Of a stretch of 64,000 nucleotides of DNA, positions 1-8,772 are shown one piece after another. Numbering within the stretch: the first letter of the stretch is position 1; the number at the start of each line of letters is the position of its first letter. The notes under the pieces were generated by a model. It saw nothing but the letters and a program-made list of their open reading frames with translations. It did no database searches and was not told the origin of the DNA. Made by a program: the position numbers and the translations under genes. Source of the DNA: CAUPWF01 sp964369775 (GTDB lineage: Bacteria; Bacillota; Clostridia; Lachnospirales; Lachnospiraceae); the NCBI GenBank assembly GCA_964369775.1, contig CAYJHQ010000005.1, positions 37,638 to 101,637 of the forward strand, in the 5' to 3' direction.

Positions 1-965
1 CAAAAGATTCAAGCGGCGAAAGAAGCGTTGAAAAAGGCAATTAAAAAATATAACATTACGTTGTTTTCGGTTGGAAATGGGACTGCGTCAAGAGAATCAG
101 AGCAATTTATAGTAGAGTTATTTAAAGAAATTCCAGAAAAAGTGCAGTATGTTATCGTAAATGAAGCAGGAGCATCTGTATATTCAGCTAGTAAGCTTGC
201 ATCTGAGGAATTTCCAAAGTTTGACGTAGGGCAAAGAAGTGCGGCTTCTATTGCGAGAAGATTACAAGATCCATTAGCAGAGCTAGTAAAGATTGACCCA
301 AAATCCATCGGTGTAGGTCAATACCAACACGATATGAATCAAAAGAAGTTAACAGAAGCATTATCCGGAGTTGTAGAAGATTGCGTAAATAAAGTAGGTG
401 TAGATTTAAATACTGCATCTGCCCCACTATTAGCATATATTGCAGGAATTAGTAGTGCAATAGCAAAAAACATTGTAACTTACAGAGAAGAAAATGGCAG
501 TTTTACAAGTAGGAAAGAATTATTAAAGGTAGCTAAGTTAGGTCCAAAGGCATTTGAACAATGTGCAGGATTTATGAGAATTAAAGGCGGTAAAAATGCA
601 TTAGATGGAACCAGTGTCCATCCTGAGTCATACGAGGTTACTACTAAGCTACTAGAAAATCTCGGGTATGAAGTGAAGGATATTGAAGATAATAATTTAG
701 ATGGAATTTCAAAGAGTGTAAAGGACTATAAAAAGCTTTCAAGTGAATTGAATATAGGAGAGATTACACTGAAAGATATTGTGAAAGAATTAGAAAAACC
801 AGCAAGAGATCCACGTGATGAGATGCCAAAGCCTATTCTGAGAACAGATGTTTTAGATATGAAGGATTTGACAGAAGGAATGATTCTAAAAGGAACTGTT
901 CGCAATGTAATTGATTTTGGGGTGTTTGTGGATATTGGCGTACATCAAGATGGATTGGTACACAT
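1..965 (+). CDS. tex: Tex-like transcription accessory protein (partial, both ends missing)
   Basis: This is the C-terminal part of a Tex family RNA-binding protein, a cytoplasmic factor linked to transcription and transcript turnover. The frame is open from base 1, so the real start lies upstream. In order it shows the end of the YqgF/RNase H-like domain (GNGTASRESE near nt 73-102, then VNEAGASVYSAS and DVGQRSAASIARRLQDP), a helix-hairpin-helix region (GVDLNTASAPLL near nt 397-435) and the beginning of an S1 RNA-binding domain (LTEGMILKGTVRNVIDFGVF near nt 868-927). The S1 domain and the stop codon are lost in the N run. The motif set and their order are diagnostic of Tex. Confidence 0.92.
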
Positions 966-1065
966 NNNNNNNNNNNNNNNNNNNNNNNNNNNNNNNNNNN
1001 NNNNNNNNNNNNNNNNNNNNNNNNNNNNNNNNNNNNNNNNNNNNNNNNNNNNNNNNNNNNNNNNN
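966..1065. other. Assembly gap (100 N)
   Basis: Exactly 100 N, the conventional placeholder for a scaffold gap of unknown size. It hides the 3' end of tex and the 5' end of the YitT-like gene. The two happen to be in the same frame across the Ns, but nothing supports a fusion. Confidence 0.97.
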
Positions 1066-1587
1066 GCAGGCATATTATTGGGGCTAGGAATCGGGTTGAT
1101 TATACGTGCGGGTTCGTCTACAGGAGGATCAGATATAATCGCATTGATTCTAAATAAGACAACACACATGCCCGTATCAGTGACAATGTATATAGTAGAC
1201 TTTGCAATTATCGGATTACAGATTATGTTTTGTACCTCAGAGCAACTTCTCTATGGAATATTAGCATTGATATTGACGAGTATGGTGATTGGCAGAGTTA
1301 CGATTTTAGGACAGGCTCAAACGCAGTTATTTATTATTTCGAAAGAATATAGAAAAATCAAAGAAGAGTTATTAAACGATGTGCAAGTTGGTGTAACCTT
1401 GATGCAAATCGAGACAGGATTAGAAGGTGTAGCACAAAGCGGAGTACTCTGCGTAATTCCGCAGAGAAAGCTATTCACGGTAAAGGAAAAGATACAGGAG
1501 ATTGATACAAACGCCTTTATTACGATCACTAGAATTAGTGAGGTGAAAGGAAGAGGGTTTACATTAGAGCGAGAATATCGGAGGTAG
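1066..1587 (+). CDS. YitT family membrane protein, C-terminal part (DUF2179 domain)
   Basis: This is the C-terminal 173 residues of a YitT-type integral membrane protein; the start is lost in the N run. Visible are a glycine-rich segment with GSSTGGSDIIA, two hydrophobic helices (around YIVDFAIIGLQIMF and LYGILALILTSMVIG) and a soluble C-terminal domain of the DUF2179 type containing GVTLMQIETG and IQEIDTNAFITI, ending at TAG. Family members are predicted membrane proteins with a cytoplasmic ligand-binding-like domain, but their substrate is unknown. It ends 3 bases before trxB, so the two are probably co-transcribed. Confidence 0.85.
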   Translation, partial: AGILLGLGIGLIIRAGSSTGGSDIIALILNKTTHMPVSVTMYIVDFAIIGLQIMFCTSEQLLYGILALILTSMVIGRVTILGQAQTQLFIISKEYRKIKEELLNDVQVGVTLMQIETGLEGVAQSGVLCVIPQRKLFTVKEKIQEIDTNAFITITRISEVKGRGFTLEREYRR

Positions 1588-1590
1588 GGT

Positions 1591-2514
1591 ATGGTTTATG
1601 ATGTGATTATTATTGGTGCGGGACCAGCAGGATTGTCGGCAGGGCTTTATGCAGGAAGAGCAAAGCTAGCTACATTGATTATTGAAAGAGAAAAAGATGG
1701 AGGACAAATCGTACAGACAGCAGAGATTGAAAATTATCCAGGTGGGGTAATTGGAGATACTGGATATTCATTGATAGAGAGAATGGTAGAGCAAGCTAAG
1801 GCATTTGGAGTAGAAAAAGCTTACGACACTGTGAGTGAATTGAAACTAGACGAGGAAATCAAGACAGTAATATGTAAAAATGAGTCTTATCAAGCGAAAA
1901 CGGTTATTTTAGCTATGGGGACAAAGCCGATAAAAATTGGATGTGAAGGGGAAGAAGAGTTTACTGGAAAAGGTGTATCCTACTGTGCAACTTGTGATGG
2001 AGCATTTTTTACTGGACTTAGAACATTTGTTGTAGGAGGGGGAGACTCAGCAGTAGAAGAAGCGATTTTCCTGACTAGGTTTGCAAGGGAAGTAACAGTT
2101 ATTCATAGAAGAGATGAACTTCGGGCAGCAAAGTTTATCCAAGAAAAGGCATTTGCGAATCCTAAGATTAATTTCTTATGGGATTCGGTGGTAAAAGAGT
2201 TAAAAGGAAATGGAGTCCTTAATACAGTAGTAGTGGAAAATGTAAAGACGAAAGAGATAACAGAGATTGTTGCAGATGAAGCAGATGGTTTGTTTGGACT
2301 GTTCGTCTTTATCGGATTAAGACCGCAGACGGAGTTAGTTGAAGGAAAAGTGACTTTAAACAAGGGCTATATAGTTACAGACGAAAATATGAAGACGAGC
2401 ATAGATGGTGTATTTGCAGCAGGAGATGCTCGTGAGAAGTTATTGCGTCAAGTGGTAACTGCTACAGCTGATGGAGCAATTGCAGCTGTTCAAGCCGAGA
2501 TACATCAAGCATAA
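1591..2514 (+). CDS. trxB: Thioredoxin reductase (NADPH)
   Basis: A cytoplasmic flavoenzyme that reduces thioredoxin with NAD(P)H through FAD and a redox-active disulfide. The 307-residue protein is full length. It begins with the FAD-binding GAGPAGLSAG motif (residues 9-18), has the active-site CATC (Cys132, Cys135), the nucleotide-binding GGGDSAVEEA and HRRDELRA motifs, and the terminal FAD-binding segment around FAAGDAREKLLRQ. The ATG lies 3 bases after the upstream stop and is preceded by GGAGG within the end of the preceding gene, so translation is probably coupled. Confidence 0.96.
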   Translation: MVYDVIIIGAGPAGLSAGLYAGRAKLATLIIEREKDGGQIVQTAEIENYPGGVIGDTGYSLIERMVEQAKAFGVEKAYDTVSELKLDEEIKTVICKNESYQAKTVILAMGTKPIKIGCEGEEEFTGKGVSYCATCDGAFFTGLRTFVVGGGDSAVEEAIFLTRFAREVTVIHRRDELRAAKFIQEKAFANPKINFLWDSVVKELKGNGVLNTVVVENVKTKEITEIVADEADGLFGLFVFIGLRPQTELVEGKVTLNKGYIVTDENMKTSIDGVFAAGDAREKLLRQVVTATADGAIAAVQAEIHQA

Positions 2515-2653
2515 ATAAAGCGTAAATTAAGTAGAATGAATATATCTAAAGTACTAACGGAGACTCCTAGAGCGATGATTAGGAAAAGTAGATATTTCAT
2601 AAATAAAAATCGCATTGTACCCTTTTGAAAAGGGACGAGAGCAGGAGGAAAAA

Positions 2654-3256
2654 ATGAATAAAAAAATGAAAACCAGTTATTTAACACAGATGGGATTACT
2701 CAGTGGGATTATTGTATTGATGGCATTCACACCGCTTGGATATTTGAGAGTAGGGGCACTATCTATTACATTTATCATGATTCCGGTAGCAGTAGGTGGA
2801 ATTTTGATGGGACCAGTTGCAGGTGCAGCTTTAGGTGGTGTATTTGGGATGACAAGCTTTATTCAAGGGATGACGAGTGGGTCTCTTGTCACAGTACTGA
2901 TGAATGAAGATCCGATTCGAACATTTATACTGTGTGTAGCAACTAGGGTCTTGATGGGATTTTGTGTAGGCGGAATATTTAAGGTACTAGAAGTTCAAAG
3001 CAAAGGTAAAGTGACTAGCTATGTAGTAGCAAGTGCTTCGGCAGCTTTATTAAATACTGTGTTTTTTGTAGGAACGTTGGGGTTATTATTCCAAGGGACT
3101 ATATCTGAGATGGCATCTGAAGATGGAATCACATTACTAGGTTTTTTATTAGCATTTATAACGATTAATAGCGTAGTGGAGTTGATTGCAAGCGCAGTTG
3201 TGGGAACAGCTATCAGTAAAAGTGTGCATCGATTCTTAAAAAAGCAAGGAGTGTAG
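2654..3256 (+). CDS. ECF transporter S component (PF12822-type, possibly pantothenate)
   Basis: A six-helix membrane protein of about 200 residues of the ECF-transporter substrate-binding class, which would pair with shared EcfA/EcfA'/EcfT subunits encoded elsewhere. The pattern TPLGYLRVGALSITFIMIPV followed by GGILMGPVAGAALGGVFGM is typical of PanT-like S components. Pantothenate is only a guess; another vitamin or small hydrophobic solute is possible. The ATG at 2654 is chosen because GGAGG lies 6-8 bases upstream; an in-frame TTG at 2615 has no such site. A short hairpin (CCCTTT-TGA-AAAGGG, 2620-2634) sits just before the RBS. The gene is 3 bases upstream of a peptidase gene. Confidence 0.75.
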   Translation: MNKKMKTSYLTQMGLLSGIIVLMAFTPLGYLRVGALSITFIMIPVAVGGILMGPVAGAALGGVFGMTSFIQGMTSGSLVTVLMNEDPIRTFILCVATRVLMGFCVGGIFKVLEVQSKGKVTSYVVASASAALLNTVFFVGTLGLLFQGTISEMASEDGITLLGFLLAFITINSVVELIASAVVGTAISKSVHRFLKKQGV

Positions 3257-3259
3257 TCT

Positions 3260-4207
3260 ATGAAGGAGAGAAGTGTAAAAGAAATTGATTTTATAGATGT
3301 GGGCGGATTTTCACTGGGACACGAACATGATGAGGTCGGAATCACTGGTTGTACAGTGATTCTGCCAGATGAGTGTGCGGTTGCAGGAGTAGATATAAGA
3401 GGTGGAGGGCCGGCGTCAAGAGAAGTTCACTTGCTTCACCCTCTGGCAGCGGCTATGGGAATTCATGGGGTACTGCTTTCAGGAGGTTCTGCATTTGGCC
3501 TAGATGCAGCCGGTGGAGTTATGAAATATTTAGAAGAACAGGATATAGGATTTGATGTAGGTGTAGCGAAGGTGCCACTAGTGTGCCAAAGCTGCATCTT
3601 TGATTTACATATCGGGAATGGAAAAATACGACCAGATGCAAAAATGGCATATAGAGCTTGTCAAAATGCCAAAAAAAATGAGCGAAGACAAGGAAGTGTG
3701 GGAGTAGGTATCGGATGTACGGTAGGGAAGGTCAAGGGCCCACAGTATGCAATGCAAGGGGGAATTGGAACATTTGCACTTCAGTTAGGGAAAATAAAAG
3801 TAGGTGCACTCGTTGCAGTAAATGCTTTTGGAGACGTGTATGACAGGGCGAAGAATAAGCAGATAGCAGGAGCATTAAATGATGCAAAAGACGGAATGGA
3901 ATCATCACGGGAAGTGTTGTATAAGATGGCAGAAGAAAACGCATTTACTGGAAACACAACTTTGGGAGTCATAGTGACAAACTGTACATTTACAAAAGCA
4001 CAGATGTGTAAAATTGCAAGTATGGCGCAAAATGGACTTGTAAGAGCAATCGACCCGATACATACAACAATGGATGGAGACACGGTATACGCTGTATCAA
4101 CCGGAAATGAAATCGCAAATATTGATATAGTAGGGACTTTAGCAGCAGAAGTTATGGAAAGGGCAATTATCCGAAGTATCAACGAACACACTTTGGTCAT
4201 ATATTAG
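3260..4207 (+). CDS. P1 (DmpA/BapA-like, S58) family peptidase
   Basis: An N-terminal-nucleophile hydrolase of the P1/DmpA family, whose members are aminopeptidases or beta-peptidyl aminopeptidases made as a precursor that cleaves itself. The 315-residue protein carries family hallmarks: GVDIRGGGPASRE near residues 44-54, LLSGGSAFGLDAAGGVM (72-88), VGVGIGCTVGK, and GNTTLGVIVTN (231-241). The expected self-cleavage point is before the first Thr of NTT (Asn232/Thr233), with Thr as nucleophile, by analogy with family members. It starts 3 bases after the ECF S component, which suggests one operon and perhaps processing of an imported compound, but the substrate is unknown. Confidence 0.85.
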   Translation: MKERSVKEIDFIDVGGFSLGHEHDEVGITGCTVILPDECAVAGVDIRGGGPASREVHLLHPLAAAMGIHGVLLSGGSAFGLDAAGGVMKYLEEQDIGFDVGVAKVPLVCQSCIFDLHIGNGKIRPDAKMAYRACQNAKKNERRQGSVGVGIGCTVGKVKGPQYAMQGGIGTFALQLGKIKVGALVAVNAFGDVYDRAKNKQIAGALNDAKDGMESSREVLYKMAEENAFTGNTTLGVIVTNCTFTKAQMCKIASMAQNGLVRAIDPIHTTMDGDTVYAVSTGNEIANIDIVGTLAAEVMERAIIRSINEHTLVIY

Positions 4208-4233
4208 TAGTAAAATAATAAGGAAATTCATAT

Positions 4234-4503
4234 ATGCGGATGTGTGAAATTCGGTGCAAGGAAGTAATTAATATGTGTAACTGCAAGAAGTTGGGATGCA
4301 TTATTGATGTGGAAGTCGACTTGTGTAAAGGGACAGTTGAAGCGATATTAGTACCTGAATCTGAAAAAACAGGAGGTTGGTTTGGCTGCGATAAATTGTA
4401 TTATATTCCATATGAATGTATAAAGAAAGTAGGAGAAAACCTTGTGTTTGTGGAGATTTGTGAGGAAAAATGCTTAAAGGTCAATACGAAATGTAAGCGA
4501 TAG
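4234..4503 (+). CDS. YlmC/YmxH family PRC-barrel sporulation protein
   Basis: A small (89-residue) PRC-barrel protein of the YlmC/YmxH type found in spore-forming Firmicutes. The start MRMCEIRCKEVINMCNCKKLG and the following LGCIIDVEVDLCKG match the family opening (R-L-C-E-I-R-x-K-E-V-I-N-I). It contains eight cysteines, more than usual for the family. Function is not established beyond a sporulation association. AAGGA precedes the ATG at 4234 by 9 bases. It sits between a peptidase gene and a two-component system. Confidence 0.82.
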   Translation: MRMCEIRCKEVINMCNCKKLGCIIDVEVDLCKGTVEAILVPESEKTGGWFGCDKLYYIPYECIKKVGENLVFVEICEEKCLKVNTKCKR

Positions 4504-4519
4504 AATGGAGGAACAGTAG

Positions 4520-5200
4520 ATGAGTAAGGTGAAAATCTTGGTGGTAGACGATGAGAGCCGTATGAGAAAATTGGTTCGCGATTTTTTGGGAAGAGAAGGA
4601 TATACTATCATAGAGGCAGAAAACGGAGCACAAGCAATGGAGTTTTTTTATAAAGATAAAGAAATCTCACTGATGATTGTAGACGTGATGATGCCAGAGA
4701 TGAATGGATGGGAGGTTTGCAAAGAAGTTCGTCTAGACTCCCAAATTCCTATGATTATGCTCACGGCAAAAGGCGAAGAGAGAGACGAGCTAAAAGGATT
4801 TGAATTAGGTGTAGATGAGTATATAACAAAACCTTTTAGCCCGAAAATATTGGTGGCTCGTGTAAATGCCTTGCTCAGAAGAAATATAGAAGAGGTAGAG
4901 TCAGATGTTATCGATGCTGGAGGAATTCAAATCGATAAAGGAGCACATACGGTGAAGGTGGAAGAGCAGTATGTTGAGCTGAGCTACAAAGAATTTGAAT
5001 TGCTTGTGTACTTTGTGGAAAACCAAGGGTTGGCGTTGTCGAGAGAAAAGATATTGAACCAAGTCTGGGATTATGATTACTACGGTGATGCTAGAACAAT
5101 TGATACACATGTAAAGAAGCTACGGAGCAAGATGGGCGATAAAGGGGATTTTATTAAGACTATATGGGGAATGGGATATAAATTTGAGGTGATCGAATGA
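4520..5200 (+). CDS. OmpR/PhoB family response regulator
   Basis: A DNA-binding response regulator of 226 residues. The N-terminal receiver domain has the acidic pocket (VVDDE, residues 8-12), the phospho-acceptor Asp55 in IVDVMMPEMNG, and a Lys in ITKPFSP. The C-terminal winged helix of the OmpR type is seen in ELSYKEFELL, SREKILNQVWDYDYYGDARTI and VKKLRSKMG. GGAGG lies 9 bases upstream of the ATG. The last four bases (ATGA) are shared with the histidine kinase start, so the pair is translationally coupled. The stimulus and regulon cannot be read from sequence. Confidence 0.95.
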   Translation: MSKVKILVVDDESRMRKLVRDFLGREGYTIIEAENGAQAMEFFYKDKEISLMIVDVMMPEMNGWEVCKEVRLDSQIPMIMLTAKGEERDELKGFELGVDEYITKPFSPKILVARVNALLRRNIEEVESDVIDAGGIQIDKGAHTVKVEEQYVELSYKEFELLVYFVENQGLALSREKILNQVWDYDYYGDARTIDTHVKKLRSKMGDKGDFIKTIWGMGYKFEVIE

Positions 5201-6660
5201 GAAAATCCATAAGAGCACAAATATTAACAGCTTTTCTAAGTGTTATCTTTCTGATGTTTCTTATTGTGTTTGTAGTAAATAATTTTTTGTTGAAGGAGTT
5301 TTACATCAGTAATATTCAAGATGAGTTAAAAGAAGTGTACACACTATTAGAAGCGTATATCAGTGATGATTCCATAGTGGATGAAGACAAGCAAGAAGAG
5401 CTTTTGCAATTGGTAGAAAAAAGCAATATATCATATCTTGTTCTAGATGCGCAAGGAACCACGTTGATGTCAAAAGATCAAAATCCCAATGCTCTTTATG
5501 TTCAGTTAGCAGGATATGTTATTGGTAAAAAAGAGATAGGAGACAATGTTTTAGAAATAGAAGAAAACTATGTTGTTACACAATCTCAAGATACAATTAC
5601 GAAGCGAGAGTATGTAGAGATGTGGGGGAATTATGAAAATGGTTCTGCATTTATTATTCGGACTCCAATAGAAGGGATTGAAAGCAGTGTAGGGATTACA
5701 AATCAATTTTTACTCTATATAGGAATTGTTCTACTTGTAGTCAGTTTACTAATCAGTTGGTATCTGACGAATCGTTTTACAAAACCATTATTAGAGTTAG
5801 TGAAGATTTCGAAGAAAATGGCCGATTTAGATTTTGATGCGAAGTACACAAGCGGAGGCGAAAATGAAATTGGTATGTTAGGCGAAAGTTTTAATGAAAT
5901 GTCAGGAAAGCTTCAAAAAGCAGTATCAGATTTGAAAAATGCTAATAATGAATTGTTACAAGATATAGAGAAAAAAGAAGAGTTGGAAAACATGCGAATA
6001 GAGTTCTTGTCTAATGTATCACATGAATTAAAGACTCCGATTGCGTTAGTTCAAGGTTATGCAGAAGGTTTGAAAGATGGAATTGTAGAAGATGATGAGA
6101 GCAGAGCTTACTACTGCGAGGTGATTATGGACGAGGCTGATAAGATGAATAAGCTAGTGAAAAACCTATTGTCACTAAACCAGATTGAATATGGAAAAGA
6201 TGAAGTACACCTTGAGCGATTTGAAATTGCAGAGATGATAAAAGGTGTATTACAATCACTTGAACTGATTATAGAGCAAAAAGAGATACAGATATTATTT
6301 GAAGAAAATAAAAAAATATTTGTGTGGGGAGATCAATTTAAAATAGAGCAGGTCATTCGCAATTATTTGACTAATGCAATAAATCATGTAAATGATGGAA
6401 AATTAATTGAAATCAAGGTAGAATGTAATGAAAAGGTAAAGGTGTCCGTATTTAACAGCGGAAATCCGATTCCTGAAAAGGATATGAAACATATTTGGGA
6501 GAAGTTTTATAAGGTGGACAAGGCTAGAACGAGAGAATACGGTGGAAATGGAATTGGATTGTCTATAGTGAAAGCCATTTTAGAGAGTCACCATCAAAGA
6601 TTTGGAGCAGAGAACTATAAAAATGGTGTAATGTTTTGGTTTGAATTAGACGAAAAATAA
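5197..6660 (+). CDS. Sensor histidine kinase
   Basis: The membrane-bound partner of the preceding response regulator, 487 residues. It has a transmembrane helix near residues 10-30, an extracytoplasmic sensor region of about 135 residues, a second helix near 171-191 (FLLYIGIVLLVVSLLIS), a HAMP domain, a HisKA dimerisation domain with phospho-acceptor His276 in FLSNVSHELKTP, and an ATPase domain with N box IEQVIRNYLTNAINH, G1 FNSGNPIP, F box IWEKFYKVD and G2 GGNGIGLSI. All catalytic boxes are intact. The sensor domain resembles nothing I can name. Confidence 0.94.
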   Translation: MRKSIRAQILTAFLSVIFLMFLIVFVVNNFLLKEFYISNIQDELKEVYTLLEAYISDDSIVDEDKQEELLQLVEKSNISYLVLDAQGTTLMSKDQNPNALYVQLAGYVIGKKEIGDNVLEIEENYVVTQSQDTITKREYVEMWGNYENGSAFIIRTPIEGIESSVGITNQFLLYIGIVLLVVSLLISWYLTNRFTKPLLELVKISKKMADLDFDAKYTSGGENEIGMLGESFNEMSGKLQKAVSDLKNANNELLQDIEKKEELENMRIEFLSNVSHELKTPIALVQGYAEGLKDGIVEDDESRAYYCEVIMDEADKMNKLVKNLLSLNQIEYGKDEVHLERFEIAEMIKGVLQSLELIIEQKEIQILFEENKKIFVWGDQFKIEQVIRNYLTNAINHVNDGKLIEIKVECNEKVKVSVFNSGNPIPEKDMKHIWEKFYKVDKARTREYGGNGIGLSIVKAILESHHQRFGAENYKNGVMFWFELDEK

Positions 6661-6679
6661 TAATGAGGAAGGTAAACAA

Positions 6680-7285
6680 ATGATAGCGATTCTAGATTAC
6701 GATGCAGGAAATATAAAGAGTGTAGAAAAAGCAATTTTATCACTAGGAGAAGAAGTGGTTTTAACGAAAGACAGAGAAGAAATTTTAGGCGCAGATAAAG
6801 TGATTTTACCAGGTGTAGGAGCTTTTGGTGAAGCGATGGAGAAGTTAAAAGATTATAATTTGATATCAGTGATTAAAGAAGTAGTAGAAAGAAAGATACC
6901 TTTTTTAGGGATTTGTCTAGGATTGCAGTTGTTATTTGAAAGAAGTGAAGAGTCAGAAGGTGTGGAAGGGCTGGGTATTTTAAAAGGAGAGATTTGTAAA
7001 TTTGACTCAGATATGGGATTAAAGATTCCGCATATGGGGTGGAATGCACTGTCCTACCCAGAAGAAGGGCGATTGTTTAAAGGAGTCGATAAGGGAGCGT
7101 ATGTGTATTTTGTACACTCTTATTATTTGAATGCGGTAGATGAGAGCATTGTAAAGGCGACAGCTGAGTATGGAATTACTTTTCATGCATCTGTGGAGAA
7201 AGATAATGTGTTTGCATGTCAATTTCATCCAGAGAAGAGTAGCGATGTAGGTTTGAAAATTCTAAAGAACTTTATCGAATTGTAA
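6680..7285 (+). CDS. hisH: Imidazole glycerol phosphate synthase glutaminase subunit HisH
   Basis: The class I glutamine amidotransferase subunit that supplies ammonia to HisF for the fifth step of histidine synthesis. The 201-residue protein opens with IAILDYDAGNIKSVEKA, has the oxyanion region LPGVGAFGEAM, nucleophile Cys79 in FLGICLGLQLLFE and the catalytic His-x-Glu in QFHPEKSS. It is followed 25 bases later by hisF. No other his gene is present in the window, so the pair is separated from the rest of the pathway or acts elsewhere. Confidence 0.95.
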   Translation: MIAILDYDAGNIKSVEKAILSLGEEVVLTKDREEILGADKVILPGVGAFGEAMEKLKDYNLISVIKEVVERKIPFLGICLGLQLLFERSEESEGVEGLGILKGEICKFDSDMGLKIPHMGWNALSYPEEGRLFKGVDKGAYVYFVHSYYLNAVDESIVKATAEYGITFHASVEKDNVFACQFHPEKSSDVGLKILKNFIEL

Positions 7286-7310
7286 GGAAGAGGAAGAGGA
7301 GAGAGTGCAA

Positions 7311-8072
7311 ATGTTTACAAAACGGATTATACCATGCTTAGATGTACACAACGGTCGAGTAGTAAAAGGGGTTAACTTTGTGGATTTAAAGGATGCAGGA
7401 GATCCAGTGGAAATCGCAAAGGCATATGATAAAGCAGGAGCAGATGAACTGGTATTTTTAGATATCACTGCATCATCAGATGCTCGTGAAACGGTAATAG
7501 ATATGGTTCGAGAAGTTGCAAAACAAGTGTTTATCCCATTTACAGTAGGGGGAGGCATTAGAACAGTAGATGATTTTAAGGTTTTATTGAGAGAAGGGGC
7601 AGATAAGATATCCATTAACTCGTCTGCAATTGCAAGACCTGAACTAATATACGAAGCTTCTCAAAAATTTGGAAGTCAATGTGTAGTAGTTGCAATTGAT
7701 GCGAAAAAGCAAGAAGATGAAGAGTGTTGGCATGTTTATAAAAACGGCGGAAGGGTAGACGTTGGATTGGATGCTATCGAATGGGCAAAAAAAGCGGAAG
7801 AGTTAGGAGCGGGAGAGATATTATTGACTAGCATGGATTGCGACGGGACAAAAGCAGGGTACGACATAGAATTGACTAGAAGAATTGCAGAGGCTGTGTC
7901 TATCCCAGTAATAGCATCCGGAGGAGCTGGTAATATGGAACACTTTTGTGAAGCGCTTACAAAAGGGAAGGCAGATGCAGCCCTAGCAGCATCGTTGTTT
8001 CATTATAAGGAACTAGAGATAAAAGAAGTAAAAGAGTTTTTGAAAGCTAAAGAAGTACCGGTAAGATTATAA
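7311..8072 (+). CDS. hisF: Imidazole glycerol phosphate synthase cyclase subunit HisF
   Basis: The cyclase subunit that uses HisH-derived ammonia to convert PRFAR into IGP and AICAR. It is a beta/alpha barrel of 253 residues with the two expected catalytic aspartates, Asp11 (PCLDVHNGRVVKG) and Asp130 (VVVAIDAKK), and phosphate-binding loops TVGGGIRT and ASGGAGN. The ATG at 7311 is chosen over GTG at 7305: it has AGGA about 9-10 bases upstream, and it gives the usual MFTKRIIPCLD start and Asp11/Asp130 numbering. It is closely coupled to hisH upstream and ung downstream. Confidence 0.95.
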   Translation: MFTKRIIPCLDVHNGRVVKGVNFVDLKDAGDPVEIAKAYDKAGADELVFLDITASSDARETVIDMVREVAKQVFIPFTVGGGIRTVDDFKVLLREGADKISINSSAIARPELIYEASQKFGSQCVVVAIDAKKQEDEECWHVYKNGGRVDVGLDAIEWAKKAEELGAGEILLTSMDCDGTKAGYDIELTRRIAEAVSIPVIASGGAGNMEHFCEALTKGKADAALAASLFHYKELEIKEVKEFLKAKEVPVRL

Positions 8073-8090
8073 AGAGAGGGCGTGTAAACG

Positions 8091-8762
8091 ATGGCGGCAA
8101 TAGATAATGATTGGAAAGTGGCTTTAGGTGAAGAGTTTAAAAAACCTTATTATAAAAAATTATTTACCATAATAAAAGACGAGTATGAAACAAATGAAAT
8201 CTTTCCAGCAGCAGAAGACATATTTGCAGCATACCATCTCACACCGCTTGCAGATGTAAAAGTGGTGATTCTAGGACAAGATCCTTATCACGGGGAGGGA
8301 CAAGCGGAAGGGCTTTGTTTTTCGGTTAAGAAAGAGGTGGAAATTCCGCCTTCACTTATGAATATCTATAAAGAATTAAAAGATGATTTAGGGATAGAAC
8401 TTCCAAACCATGGAAGTCTTGTAAGTTGGGCAAAGCAAGGAATCTTGTTAATTAACACTGTACTTACAGTTCGAGCACATCAAGCGAATTCACATAAGGG
8501 AATAGGGTGGGAAGAGTTTACAGATGCTACGATAAAAGCGGTGAATAATCAAGATAGACCAGTTGTGTTTATCCTCTGGGGGAAGCCAGCACAGAAGAAG
8601 AGAGCTATGCTAAACAATCCAAAGCATCTGATTCTGGAAGCTCCACATCCAAGTCCTCTATCATCTTATCGCGGTTTTTTTGGGAGTAAGCCTTTTAGTC
8701 AGACCAATACATTTTTGAAACAGATGGGAGAGGCACCTATCGATTGGAAGATAGAGAATTAG
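8091..8762 (+). CDS. ung: Uracil-DNA glycosylase (family 1)
   Basis: Removes uracil from DNA as the first step of base-excision repair. The 223-residue protein is full length, with the water-activating loop GQDPYHGEGQAEGLCFSV (Asp64), the uracil-binding ILLINTVLTVR strand and the minor-groove loop HPSPLSSYRGFFG. It starts 18 bases after hisF behind AGAGGG, and hflX follows within about 10-20 bases, so these genes probably form one transcript. Confidence 0.96.
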   Translation: MAAIDNDWKVALGEEFKKPYYKKLFTIIKDEYETNEIFPAAEDIFAAYHLTPLADVKVVILGQDPYHGEGQAEGLCFSVKKEVEIPPSLMNIYKELKDDLGIELPNHGSLVSWAKQGILLINTVLTVRAHQANSHKGIGWEEFTDATIKAVNNQDRPVVFILWGKPAQKKRAMLNNPKHLILEAPHPSPLSSYRGFFGSKPFSQTNTFLKQMGEAPIDWKIEN

Positions 8763-8772
8763 AGAGGAATAT

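Noticed and set aside
28..1587. One long frame that would fuse Tex with a YitT-like membrane protein
   Set aside because: The joint is made only of 100 N; the two halves are known separate families, and the S1 domain is cut mid-way.
2515..2653. Possible riboswitch upstream of the ECF S component
   Set aside because: Only two short hairpins are visible (TCCTA/TAGGA and CCCTTT/AAAGGG); no known riboswitch core was recognised. A covariance-model search would decide.
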